Positions 1 through 5,308 of a stretch of DNA of 9,759 nt are shown piece by piece. Below the pieces are notes generated by a model. The model saw nothing but the letters and a program-made list of their open reading frames with translations, was not told the DNA's origin and made no database searches. How positions within the stretch are numbered: position 1 is the stretch's first letter; each line of letters begins with the position of its first letter. Made by a program: the position numbers and the translations under genes. Source of the stretch: Sedimenticola sp. (GTDB taxonomy: Bacteria; Pseudomonadota; Gammaproteobacteria; Chromatiales; Chromatiaceae); NCBI GenBank assembly GCA_027041035.1, contig JALULB010000213.1, positions 1 to 9,759 of the forward strand, read 5' to 3'.

Positions 1-1135
1 GTTGGATGCCCATCAACAGCCAGTTCGGCGGCGGGTGATCGATATGCGAACCGCGAAAGAACTGCTTCGGCGGCTGCTTGAAGCAGATCGACACGGTCGC
101 CAGCGCCTTCGGCAGGCGCTTGCCGGTGCGCAGGTAGAAGGGCACGCCGCGCCAGCGCCAGTTGTCGACATACAGTTTCAGCGCGGCATAGGTCTCGGTG
201 ACGCTGCGCGGGTCGACGTTCGCTTCCTGTAGATAACCGGGTACCGGCTTGGCGTCGATATGGCCAGCGGCATACTGGGCGCGAAAGGCGCGCGCATGCA
301 CCGCCGACGGATGGATCGGGCGAATCGACTTCAGTACCTTGACCTTCTCGTCGCGCAGATCGTCGGCATCCATGGAGACCGGTGGCTCCATCGCGACCAG
401 CGCCATCAGCTGGATCAGGTGACTTTGCAGCATGTCGCGCAGCGCGCCGGTATGCTCGTAGAAGGCCGCGCGCGAGCCGACGCCAAGAGTCTCGGCGTGG
501 GTGATCTGCACATGGTCGACATAGTTGCGGTTCCACAGGGGTTCCAGCATCAGGTTGGCGAAGCGAAACACGAGCACGTTCTGCACCGTCTCCTTGCCGA
601 GGTAATGGTCGATGCGATAGGTCTGGTCCTCGCGCAGATGGCGGCTCAGGCGGGTATGCAGATCGCGCGCGCTGATCAGATCGTGGCCGAAGGGCTTCTC
701 GATCACCACGCGGCGCCAGCCACGATCCTCCTTCAACAGGCCGGTCTCGCCGAGGGCATCGACCACCGGCCCGTAGACCGACGGCGGCAGCGAGATATAG
801 AACACCACATCCCGCGGATAGGCGTCGAGCTCCAGCAGATCGCCGAGTTCGCGAAAGGTCTCGCGTTGCTTCAGGTCGCCCTGAAAATACCGCATGCGGG
901 CACAGAAGCGCGCGACGCTGTCGGCATCGACGGCTTCGCGCAGATGGGCCTCCAGGGTTGCCTCCACGTAGGCATGCCAAGCGGCGGCATCGAAGGGCTT
1001 GCGGCCGTTGCAGACCAGCTTCAGATCGGGGTGCAGCAGACCGGCGTGGTCCAGTTTGTAGAGCGCCGGCAGCAGCTTGACCTGGGCCAGATTGCCGCTG
1101 GCGCCGAATATCACGAGGGTGCAGGGGTCGGCCAT
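1..1135 (-). CDS. zwf: Glucose-6-phosphate dehydrogenase, 3' end cut by the window edge
   Basis: This cytosolic enzyme oxidises glucose 6-phosphate to 6-phosphogluconolactone with NAD(P)+, the entry step of the oxidative pentose phosphate and Entner-Doudoroff routes. I translated the minus strand by hand from the ATG at 1135-1133 ([18 protein letters not shown]) and found an open frame to base 1, 378 codons of a family usually near 490. The N-terminal dinucleotide-binding loop is [16 protein letters not shown] at residues 11-26; Asn replaces the more common Asp of GxxGDLA. EKPFG is at residues 146-150, the substrate and catalytic motif RIDHYLGKE at 174-182 (about 616-590), and the C-terminal-domain segment [12 protein letters not shown] at 333-344. 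No strong Shine-Dalgarno is seen; GGGAA lies about 12 nt upstream. A weak -10-like TATCAT (minus strand, 1173-1168) is the only promoter hint. The gene is divergent from the TAXI gene. The identification is secure; only the C-terminus is missing. Confidence 0.96.
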   Translation of the reverse strand, partial: MADPCTLVIFGASGNLAQVKLLPALYKLDHAGLLHPDLKLVCNGRKPFDAAAWHAYVEATLEAHLREAVDADSVARFCARMRYFQGDLKQRETFRELGDLLELDAYPRDVVFYISLPPSVYGPVVDALGETGLLKEDRGWRRVVIEKPFGHDLISARDLHTRLSRHLREDQTYRIDHYLGKETVQNVLVFRFANLMLEPLWNRNYVDHVQITHAETLGVGSRAAFYEHTGALRDMLQSHLIQLMALVAMEPPVSMDADDLRDEKVKVLKSIRPIHPSAVHARAFRAQYAAGHIDAKPVPGYLQEANVDPRSVTETYAALKLYVDNWRWRGVPFYLRTGKRLPKALATVSICFKQPPKQFFRGSHIDHPPPNWLLMGIQ

Positions 1136-1251
1136 CGATTTACGTTCCCGGGGTCGTTTTCCGGCCCATGATACCTGTCTCGCGAAGGGAACACACATCG
1201 GCTGGAATTGCGCGCGATGCAAGATTACACTGTCGCCCTGATTCGTTACCC

Positions 1252-1255
1252 AGGG
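1252..1255 (+). promoter_or_regulatory. Ribosome binding site that decides the TAXI protein start
   Basis: AGGG at 1252-1255 lies 6 nt before the ATG at 1262. The upstream in-frame starts, TTG at 1208 and ATG at 1217, have no purine-rich motif at a usable distance, and the residues they would add do not look like part of the protein. This favours 1262. Confidence 0.55.
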
Positions 1256-1261
1256 CGTGGC

Positions 1262-2599
1262 ATGCCGGAGCAGTCTTCCAATCGATCAGCTGAAAAGCCG
1301 TCACCGGCGCCGGCGAATCGCCGCCTGACCGTCACCTTGCCGGCGTCGGTGTTGATCCTCGCGGTATTGGCATTGCTGGTCTATTTTGTGCGCTCCGCGC
1401 CGCCCGACCGCATCGTCATCGCCACCGGCGACCCGCAGGGCGCCTACGCGCGCTTCGCGCGCGAGTATCAGGCGTTCATGCGGCCCCAGGGCGTCGAACT
1501 GGAGATTCGCGAGACGCATGGCTCGGTGGAGAACCTCAAGTTGCTCGCCGATCCGGACAGTGGCGTGGACATCGCGTTCGTGCAAAGCGGCGTGGGCTCG
1601 CCGGCACGCTTTCCCGGCCTGGTCGGGATCGCCGGTCTCTATCACGAGCCGCTGTGGGTCTTCAAGCGGCGCGACCTGGACGTGGCGCTGCTGCGGGATC
1701 TGCGCGGCAAGCGTATCGGCGTCGGCGCGGTTGGCAGTGGCGCGCGCCAGGCCGCCTTGGCCCTGCTCGACGAGAACGGCGTCGATGCCGGCAACACCGC
1801 GTTGATGTCCTCGGACATGGTCAGCCAGATCGAGGGGCTGCGCGAGGGGCGTCTCGACGCGGCATTATTGATCGCCTCGGCGACTTCCAAGGCGGTCTCG
1901 ACCCTGCTGGCCGAGGCGGATATCGAGTTGATGGACGTGGTGCGCGCCGAGGCTTACGCGCGTCGCAAGCCGGTGTTCAGCGAGGTGGTGCTGCCACGCG
2001 GCGCGATCGACCCCGCGCGGGACATTCCGGCCACGGACAAGCGGATGATCTCGCCGGTCGCGACGCTGGTCGCGCGCAAGGGCTTTCACCCGGCGCTGAT
2101 CAGCCTGGTATTGCAGGCCGCGAGCGAGGCACATGCGAAGCCCACCCTGTTCGACAAGGCCGGGGAGTTTCCGTCCGCCAGCCATGTGGATTTCCCGATC
2201 GCGAAACGCTCCAGGCGCTTCTTCAAGAACGGGCCGCCGTTCTTGCAACGCTATCTGCCGTTCTGGGCCGCCACCCTGATCGACCGGCTGGTGCTGCTGG
2301 CCCTGCCGCTGGTGACCCTGCTGTTCCCGCTGGTGAAGATCGTCCCGCCGGTGTATCGCTGGCGGGTGCGCTCGCGCATCTACTCGTGGTACGAGCAACT
2401 GCTGGAGATCGAATCCAACGCCGAACACAAGCTGCCGGCGGGCGACATCGCCAGCTACCTGCATGAACTCGACGACATGGAGGACGAGGTCAACGCGATC
2501 ACCGTGCCGCTCTCCTATGCCGACAACAAGTACAACCTGCGCATGCATATCGAACTGGTGCGCACACGCTTGCAGGAGAAGCTGAAGCGATTGGCCTAG
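1262..2599 (+). CDS. TAXI-family solute-binding protein with two membrane helices
   Basis: The predicted 445-residue protein belongs to the TAXI/NMT1-like periplasmic binding proteins, the receptors of TRAP-TAXI transporters. A short basic and Ser/Pro-rich leader (1-21) precedes a hydrophobic helix at about 23-43 that looks like a membrane anchor, with no clear cleavage site. The binding domain starts at [19 protein letters not shown] (51-69), with the family's glycine-rich ATG..GAY start, and continues through [11 protein letters not shown] (103-113), [10 protein letters not shown] (125-134) and [17 protein letters not shown] (147-163). A second hydrophobic segment at about 335-360 is followed by a charged, probably cytoplasmic, helical tail (365-445). 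No TRAP permease subunit is in the window, so it is an orphan receptor here and may sense rather than transport. The ligand cannot be predicted. The start at 1262 is chosen on its Shine-Dalgarno. The stop codon TAG (2597-2599) overlaps the border of the palindromic element that follows. Confidence 0.85.
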   Translation: MPEQSSNRSAEKPSPAPANRRLTVTLPASVLILAVLALLVYFVRSAPPDRIVIATGDPQGAYARFAREYQAFMRPQGVELEIRETHGSVENLKLLADPDSGVDIAFVQSGVGSPARFPGLVGIAGLYHEPLWVFKRRDLDVALLRDLRGKRIGVGAVGSGARQAALALLDENGVDAGNTALMSSDMVSQIEGLREGRLDAALLIASATSKAVSTLLAEADIELMDVVRAEAYARRKPVFSEVVLPRGAIDPARDIPATDKRMISPVATLVARKGFHPALISLVLQAASEAHAKPTLFDKAGEFPSASHVDFPIAKRSRRFFKNGPPFLQRYLPFWAATLIDRLVLLALPLVTLLFPLVKIVPPVYRWRVRSRIYSWYEQLLEIESNAEHKLPAGDIASYLHELDDMEDEVNAITVPLSYADNKYNLRMHIELVRTRLQEKLKRLA

Positions 2600-2760
2600 G
2601 AGGCTGTCTGGTTATGGGGGATCGTAGCGAGGAGGTGGGAGAGCGAGGCCAAATGTTCCCGGTTTTGAGGCGCATAGTGGGCCTATGTAACGAAAAAACG
2701 GGGATATTTGGACCGCTCTCCCAACTTCGCAGTAGATTCATCCATAATCCGACAGCCTCC
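2599..2760. mobile_element. MITE-like palindromic element inserted at the TAXI stop codon
   Basis: The ends are perfect 10-bp inverted repeats: GGAGGCTGTC at 2599-2608 and GACAGCCTCC at 2751-2760. Almost the whole 162 bp folds on itself around base 2680. Paired blocks include GGGAGAGCG (2637-2645) with CGCTCTCCC (2714-2722), CCAAAT (2649-2654) with ATTTGG (2706-2711), and CATAG (2673-2677) with CTATG (2683-2687). TA flanks both ends (2597-2598 and 2761-2762), and CTAG can be read on both sides, which suggests a 2- or 4-bp target duplication. No transposase is encoded, so it would be a non-autonomous element moved in trans. A TA or YTAR-type target would fit IS630/Tc1-like or IS5-like parents, but I do not recognise the family. 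The RNA could form a long hairpin after the TAXI gene. The structure is seen directly; mobility is inferred. Confidence 0.75.
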
Positions 2761-2815
2761 TAGCTGCGATCATCGTGTGAATTCGCGGAATTGCCGGGCT
2801 GGGCGGTGCGGGATT

Positions 2816-2837
2816 GTCGGAATGAATTCCGACCTAC
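2816..2837 (-). repeat. REP sequence, left of RAYT
   Basis: The palindrome GTCGGAATGAATTCCGAC (2816-2833, 8-bp arms, 2-nt loop) is followed by CTAC (2834-2837). On the minus strand this is the REP layout of a GTAG tetranucleotide ahead of a short palindrome. It ends 24 nt from the RAYT stop codon. A further ATTCCGAC at 2847-2854 may be a decayed half of another copy. Confidence 0.8.
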
Positions 2838-2861
2838 ATCGCGGTTATTCCGACACTGTGC

Positions 2862-3311
2862 TCAATCCAGCCAAACGCTGTCCCAGTGCGGATAGTCGCC
2901 CAGCCGCGATACCAATCCTGCTCGCAGCGGATTGGCAACGATATACCGCGCGATCGCCACCCGATCCTCCTCCTTACGTAACGCGTGATCGTGAAACCCG
3001 GGTTGCCATACCGTTCCCCGCTGATTCGTGGCTCGATTGATTCGCCGCCCACTGCGACCCTTCAGCTTCTTGATCGTTGCCGAAAGATCTTCATTCCCTA
3101 TTCGCGCCAGTCCGTGCAGATGATCCGGCATCAACACCCAGGCCAGCCAGGTCACGCAGTTTTCTTGCTCCAGGCGCCGTAGTTCGGCGATGGCCAGGCG
3201 CGCCAGAGAGAAGTCACGGAATAGCGGGCGGCGTTGATGTAGCGTGGCGGTAATGAAATATTCCCGGCCGGGTTCGGAGAATCGGCCTTTGCGTAGATCG
3301 GAATAGGGCAT
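2862..3311 (-). CDS. REP-associated tyrosine transposase (RAYT), Y1/HUH family
   Basis: The 149-residue protein is an intact single-domain transposase of the Transposase_17/Y1 type (PF01797-like). RAYTs act on single-stranded DNA, recognising REP hairpins and cleaving through a tyrosine. The N-terminus has the family's GREYFITATLHQRRPLF (residues 15-31). MPDHLHGL at 61-68 carries the HUH-like metal-binding pair His64 and His66. WQPGFHDHALR is at 102-112, and YIVANPLRAGLV at 123-134 supplies the presumed nucleophile Tyr123 in the typical YIxxNPxxAG context. All expected motifs are present, so the gene appears functional. The ATG at 3311-3309 starts the conserved MPYSDLRKGRFS region; only a weak GGATC precedes it, and a 14-bp palindrome covers the start. 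REP palindromes flank the gene on both sides. It lies on the same strand as the DUF971-MoaD gene, 86 bp beyond that gene's stop, but the REP pair between them argues against a shared operon. Confidence 0.93.
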   Translation of the reverse strand: MPYSDLRKGRFSEPGREYFITATLHQRRPLFRDFSLARLAIAELRRLEQENCVTWLAWVLMPDHLHGLARIGNEDLSATIKKLKGRSGRRINRATNQRGTVWQPGFHDHALRKEEDRVAIARYIVANPLRAGLVSRLGDYPHWDSVWLD

Positions 3312-3324
3312 GGATCATGATCCA
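3311..3324. promoter_or_regulatory. 14-bp perfect palindrome over the RAYT start codon
   Basis: TGGATCATGATCCA at 3311-3324 is perfectly symmetric and includes the first base of the RAYT start codon. It could be an operator for a dimeric repressor or a small RNA hairpin that limits translation of the transposase. Nothing else shows function, and chance is possible. Confidence 0.3.
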
Positions 3325-3332
3325 GCGGAGAT

Positions 3333-3354
3333 GTCGGAATGAATTCCGACCCAC
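3333..3354 (-). repeat. REP sequence, right of RAYT (proximal)
   Basis: GTCGGAATGAATTCCGAC at 3333-3350 is identical to the left copy and in the same orientation. It is followed by CCAC, giving GTGG as the minus-strand head tetranucleotide in place of GTAG. It lies 22 nt upstream of the RAYT start codon, so a RAYT transcript starting further out would carry it in its leader. Confidence 0.82.
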
Positions 3355-3355
3355 A

Positions 3356-3377
3356 GTGGGTCGGACTTCAGTCCGAC
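3356..3377 (+). repeat. REP sequence, inverted partner of the pair
   Basis: GTGG (3356-3359) is followed by GTCGGACTTCAGTCCGAC (3360-3377), a palindrome with 8-bp arms and a 2-nt loop. It faces the preceding REP, and the junction makes a 9-bp perfect arm pair, CCGACCCAC (3346-3354) with GTGGGTCGG (3356-3364), around a single A. The two form a BIME-like pair ending 20 nt from the DUF971-MoaD stop codon, where it could end transcription or protect the mRNA 3' end. Confidence 0.82.
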
Positions 3378-3397
3378 AACGCTCCCAGGCAAATACG

Positions 3398-4033
3398 TCA
3401 GTCCGGTGAAGGCGGATTCGGCGAGTTCGGCACGATGCCGACCTCGTCGCCGTCCTCGATACGGGTGAAGGGTTCGGCGAATTGCTTGTTCACGGTGACG
3501 CGCACGCGGTCGTCGGCGAGCAGGTAGCCGCGCTCGCGGTAGCGTTTGCGCAGCCAGTTCAACAGGCTTTCGACATCGCTGACCGCCGCGGGGATCTGCT
3601 CGTCCTCGACCTCCTTGCCGAGCTTCTCCACCAGGTAGTTGAAGTACAGCAGCTTGATGCGTCTCGGCCCGTCGCCGGCGGCCTTGCGCTGGTAGCCGAT
3701 TTCCTCCAGGCGGCGCAGGTATTCGGCCCAGTTTTCGTCTTTGTTCTCGCCGAGTTCGTAGAGCGTGTCCCACGAGTAGATGCTGGTGTCGTGGCCGTCG
3801 TCGAAGATGATGCGCACTGCGTACGAACCCTGCGGCTCGATGGCCTCGATATTGACATCCTCCTTGCCGGTGGGCGGTGTGTCCAGGGTGCGGACCTCGG
3901 CCGCGCGCGAGAACACGCGCAGGTACTCGCAGGGGAAGTCGAAGCGTTGCCCGTTGTCGAAGGTGATCGACAGCAGATGGGACTTCTTGTGCAGGTTGAT
4001 CTCTGTCGGGATGTGCTCGGCGTGGTCTTTCAT
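3398..4033 (-). CDS. DUF971 domain fused to a MoaD/ThiS-like beta-grasp domain
   Basis: The 211-residue soluble protein has two parts. Residues about 12-115 match DUF971 (gamma-butyrobetaine hydroxylase N-terminal-like, PF06155): ITFDNGQRFDFPCEYLRVFS (23-42), then RIIFDDGHDTSIYSWDTLYELG (74-95) with the family's DGH and YSW pattern. Residues about 123-202 resemble a MoaD/ThiS sulfur carrier: RRIKLLYFNYLVEKLGKE (124-141), VSDVESLLNWLRKRY (151-165), VRVTVNKQFAE (177-187) and the end signature IEDGDEVGIVP (192-202). The chain then ends NSPNPPSPD without the Gly-Gly tail needed for adenylation and thiocarboxylation, so classical sulfur-carrier activity is doubtful. DUF971 is linked elsewhere to Fe-S assembly factors (the HCF101/Mrp type), so a cofactor-related role is possible, but the function is unknown. 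The GT4 gene ends 89 bp upstream and a separate -10 box is present. No good Shine-Dalgarno is seen. Confidence 0.82.
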   Translation of the reverse strand: MKDHAEHIPTEINLHKKSHLLSITFDNGQRFDFPCEYLRVFSRAAEVRTLDTPPTGKEDVNIEAIEPQGSYAVRIIFDDGHDTSIYSWDTLYELGENKDENWAEYLRRLEEIGYQRKAAGDGPRRIKLLYFNYLVEKLGKEVEDEQIPAAVSDVESLLNWLRKRYRERGYLLADDRVRVTVNKQFAEPFTRIEDGDEVGIVPNSPNPPSPD

Positions 4034-4063
4034 GGTGGTTTCAGGGGTTGGGAACGGAGGCGC

Positions 4064-4069
4064 ATTATA
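4064..4069 (-). promoter_or_regulatory. Consensus -10 box for the DUF971-MoaD gene
   Basis: The minus strand reads TATAATGCGCC, with a perfect TATAAT at 4069-4064, 30 bases before the ATG at 4033. This predicts a leader of roughly 24 nt. No convincing -35 hexamer is found at 16-18 bp. The box lies in the 89-bp gap after the GT4 gene and suggests independent transcription. Confidence 0.45.
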
Positions 4070-4122
4070 GCCGGTTCATGACGGGATTTCCGATGCGGCG
4101 CGCGTGGAAACCCCTGGACGGT

Positions 4123-5268
4123 TCAATGCCGGCTTTCGACGACTGCGCGTAATAAAGCGAGCAGGCGCGTACCGATCGCCTCCGGTCCGATGGCGGCCCG
4201 GAGGCCCTGGTGATGTGGCGCGTCGCGCCAGCCCGGCTGGTTCGCTTGTTCCTGCATCGCGTGTATCGCATCCGCCAGCGCGCGCGGATCGGCCGCTGGT
4301 ATCAGGCGGCAGTCCGGCCCGTCGTCGAGGAGTTCACGAATCGCCGCTGAATCGCGGGTGATCAGCGGCCTGCCGGCCATCAGGATCTGGTACACCTTGT
4401 TCGGAATCACGCGCGCGGCCTTGTCGGTATCGCCGAAGATCCCCAGCGCGACATCGCAGGCATTCAGGTAATCGCGCAGCGCCGCGTAGTCCACCCATTC
4501 CAGCCACTCCAGCCGGGGAGGATGGAGTTCATCCAGCAGCCTCGCGAACCGCTGTTGTTCCTGTCCCTTGCCGATCACCGTCCAGGTCACGTCGTCGCCG
4601 GTCAGCGCCGCCGCGCGCGCAATCGTATCGACGCCGTGTAGCGGGATGAACTGGCCGTAGAACAGCACGCGGAAGCCGTCATGCGCTGGCGCCGGAGCGG
4701 TGGGCGCGAAAGCCTCCGGCTCGGCGCCGACCGGCACGCTGGCGACAAGCCGGGCGGGGCGCTTCCAGGTCTCGCGGATGTACTTGGCGTGCGCCTCGGT
4801 ATCGATGATCGCCAGATCGACCAGACGCAGCGCGAGGTATTCCATGCCATACAACAGCCTGGCGAGTGGATTGGCCGGCGACAGCATGCGCCGGTCCTCG
4901 ATGATGGTGTTGTACAGCGAGATGAAGATGTCCCACACCACCGGCACGCCACGCAGGCGCGCCAGCGGCCAGATGACGAACACGTCGATCAGGCCGGGGT
5001 AGCCGACGAACACCAGGTCATGCTTCGGCAAGCGCAGATACCGCCAGATCAACGCCGGGTAGGCGCCCAGCCAGCGCAGCAGCAGCCGCAGTTTCGCCAT
5101 GATGCCATGCACCTGGCTCTTGTCCTCTATACCGCTCCAGGGATTGGCGAAGCACTCGCTTACCTCGACGCCGCGAGAACGCAACGCGGACAACAGGATA
5201 CGCGCGCGCGGCTTGCCGGTGTCACAGGTTCCAAAGGCGACGATCTTCATGCGGCGACTATAACCCAT
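4123..5268 (-). CDS. GT4-like (GT-B fold) glycosyltransferase
   Basis: The predicted 381-residue protein has the two-domain outline of family 1/4 glycosyltransferases, which move a sugar from a nucleotide donor to a glycan or lipid carrier at the cytoplasmic membrane face. The N-terminal domain starts MKIVAFGTCDTGKPRARILL, contains the membrane-associating stretch DLVFVGYPGLIDVFVIWPLARL (84-105) and ends with VPVGAEPEAFAP (178-189), the usual interdomain motif. The donor domain has FRVLFYGQFIPLHGVDTIARAA (199-220), VTWTVIGKGQEQ (227-238) and DVALGIFGDTDKAARVIPNKVYQILMAGRPLIT (272-304). The first Glu of the usual E-x7-E motif is not in its normal context: the region reads IPNKVYQILMAGRP with Gln before the helix. 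Start choice is uncertain. ATG 5268 has GGAG 7 nt upstream (5279-5276), while ATG 5250 gives the more typical N-terminus MKIVAFG but has no Shine-Dalgarno. The gene is divergent from the YfhO-like gene. Donor and acceptor cannot be named. Confidence 0.86.
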   Translation of the reverse strand: MGYSRRMKIVAFGTCDTGKPRARILLSALRSRGVEVSECFANPWSGIEDKSQVHGIMAKLRLLLRWLGAYPALIWRYLRLPKHDLVFVGYPGLIDVFVIWPLARLRGVPVVWDIFISLYNTIIEDRRMLSPANPLARLLYGMEYLALRLVDLAIIDTEAHAKYIRETWKRPARLVASVPVGAEPEAFAPTAPAPAHDGFRVLFYGQFIPLHGVDTIARAAALTGDDVTWTVIGKGQEQQRFARLLDELHPPRLEWLEWVDYAALRDYLNACDVALGIFGDTDKAARVIPNKVYQILMAGRPLITRDSAAIRELLDDGPDCRLIPAADPRALADAIHAMQEQANQPGWRDAPHHQGLRAAIGPEAIGTRLLALLRAVVESRH

Positions 5269-5277
5269 TGGTATACT
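5269..5277 (+). promoter_or_regulatory. Extended -10 promoter of the YfhO-like gene, overlapping divergent GT4 signals
   Basis: TGGTATACT at 5269-5277 is an extended -10 (TGn plus TATACT), which would put the start of transcription near 5284 with a leader of about 25 nt. No good -35 is seen, as is common for extended -10 promoters. The same bases hold the GT4 Shine-Dalgarno and spacer on the other strand. Minus-strand -10-like words TATAGT (5262-5257) and TATACC (5275-5270) also occur, so the two divergent genes may share one control region of about 60 bp. Confidence 0.4.
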
Positions 5278-5297
5278 CCGCGTTCCCCCGTTTCAGT

Positions 5298-5301
5298 GGA
5301 G
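5298..5301 (+). promoter_or_regulatory. Ribosome binding site supporting a TTG start
   Basis: GGAG at 5298-5301 is 7 nt before TTG 5309. No in-frame ATG or GTG lies nearby, and the TTG start keeps the first transmembrane segment complete. Confidence 0.6.
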
Positions 5302-5308
5302 TGAACCG

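Larger units (their letters stand above)
2816..3377 (-). mobile_element. REP-RAYT unit (REPtron): RAYT gene flanked by REP palindromes
   Basis: A RAYT transposase gene lies between REP palindromes. The 18-nt core GTCGGAATGAATTCCGAC occurs identically and in the same orientation on the left (2816-2833) and right (3333-3350), and a third, inverted REP of related sequence follows at 3360-3377. This REP - RAYT - REP/inverted-REP layout is the known genomic form of RAYT loci, in which a Y1/HUH-type transposase is associated with cognate REPs. The unit fills nearly all the space between the convergent TAXI and DUF971-MoaD genes. Confidence 0.82.

Noticed and set aside
260..1171. 303-codon open frame on the plus strand
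   Set aside because: It is antisense to zwf, whose minus-strand translation carries all G6PD motifs. The plus-strand product has no recognisable domain.
1208..1261. Upstream starts TTG 1208 and ATG 1217 for the TAXI protein
   Set aside because: Neither has a Shine-Dalgarno at proper spacing, while ATG 1262 has AGGG 6 nt upstream.
2708..3040. 110-codon plus-strand frame spanning the palindromic element and part of RAYT
   Set aside because: It crosses two element borders and the antisense of RAYT, with no domain or ribosome site.
2816..3377. Repeated 18-nt palindromes as a CRISPR array
   Set aside because: There are only three copies, they are unevenly spaced, two are inverted to each other, and a RAYT gene lies between them. 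This is REP organisation.
3380..3440. A frameshift that removed a terminal Gly-Gly from the MoaD-like domain
   Set aside because: I read the other two frames past IVP and neither yields a PPxxGG-type ending, so a simple one-base shift does not explain its absence.
3482..4081. 199-codon plus-strand frame opposite the DUF971-MoaD gene
   Set aside because: It is a compositional shadow; the minus-strand frame has clear DUF971 and MoaD-like signatures.
4034..4122. Intrinsic terminator between the GT4 and DUF971-MoaD genes
   Set aside because: No GC-rich hairpin followed by a T run is visible on either strand.
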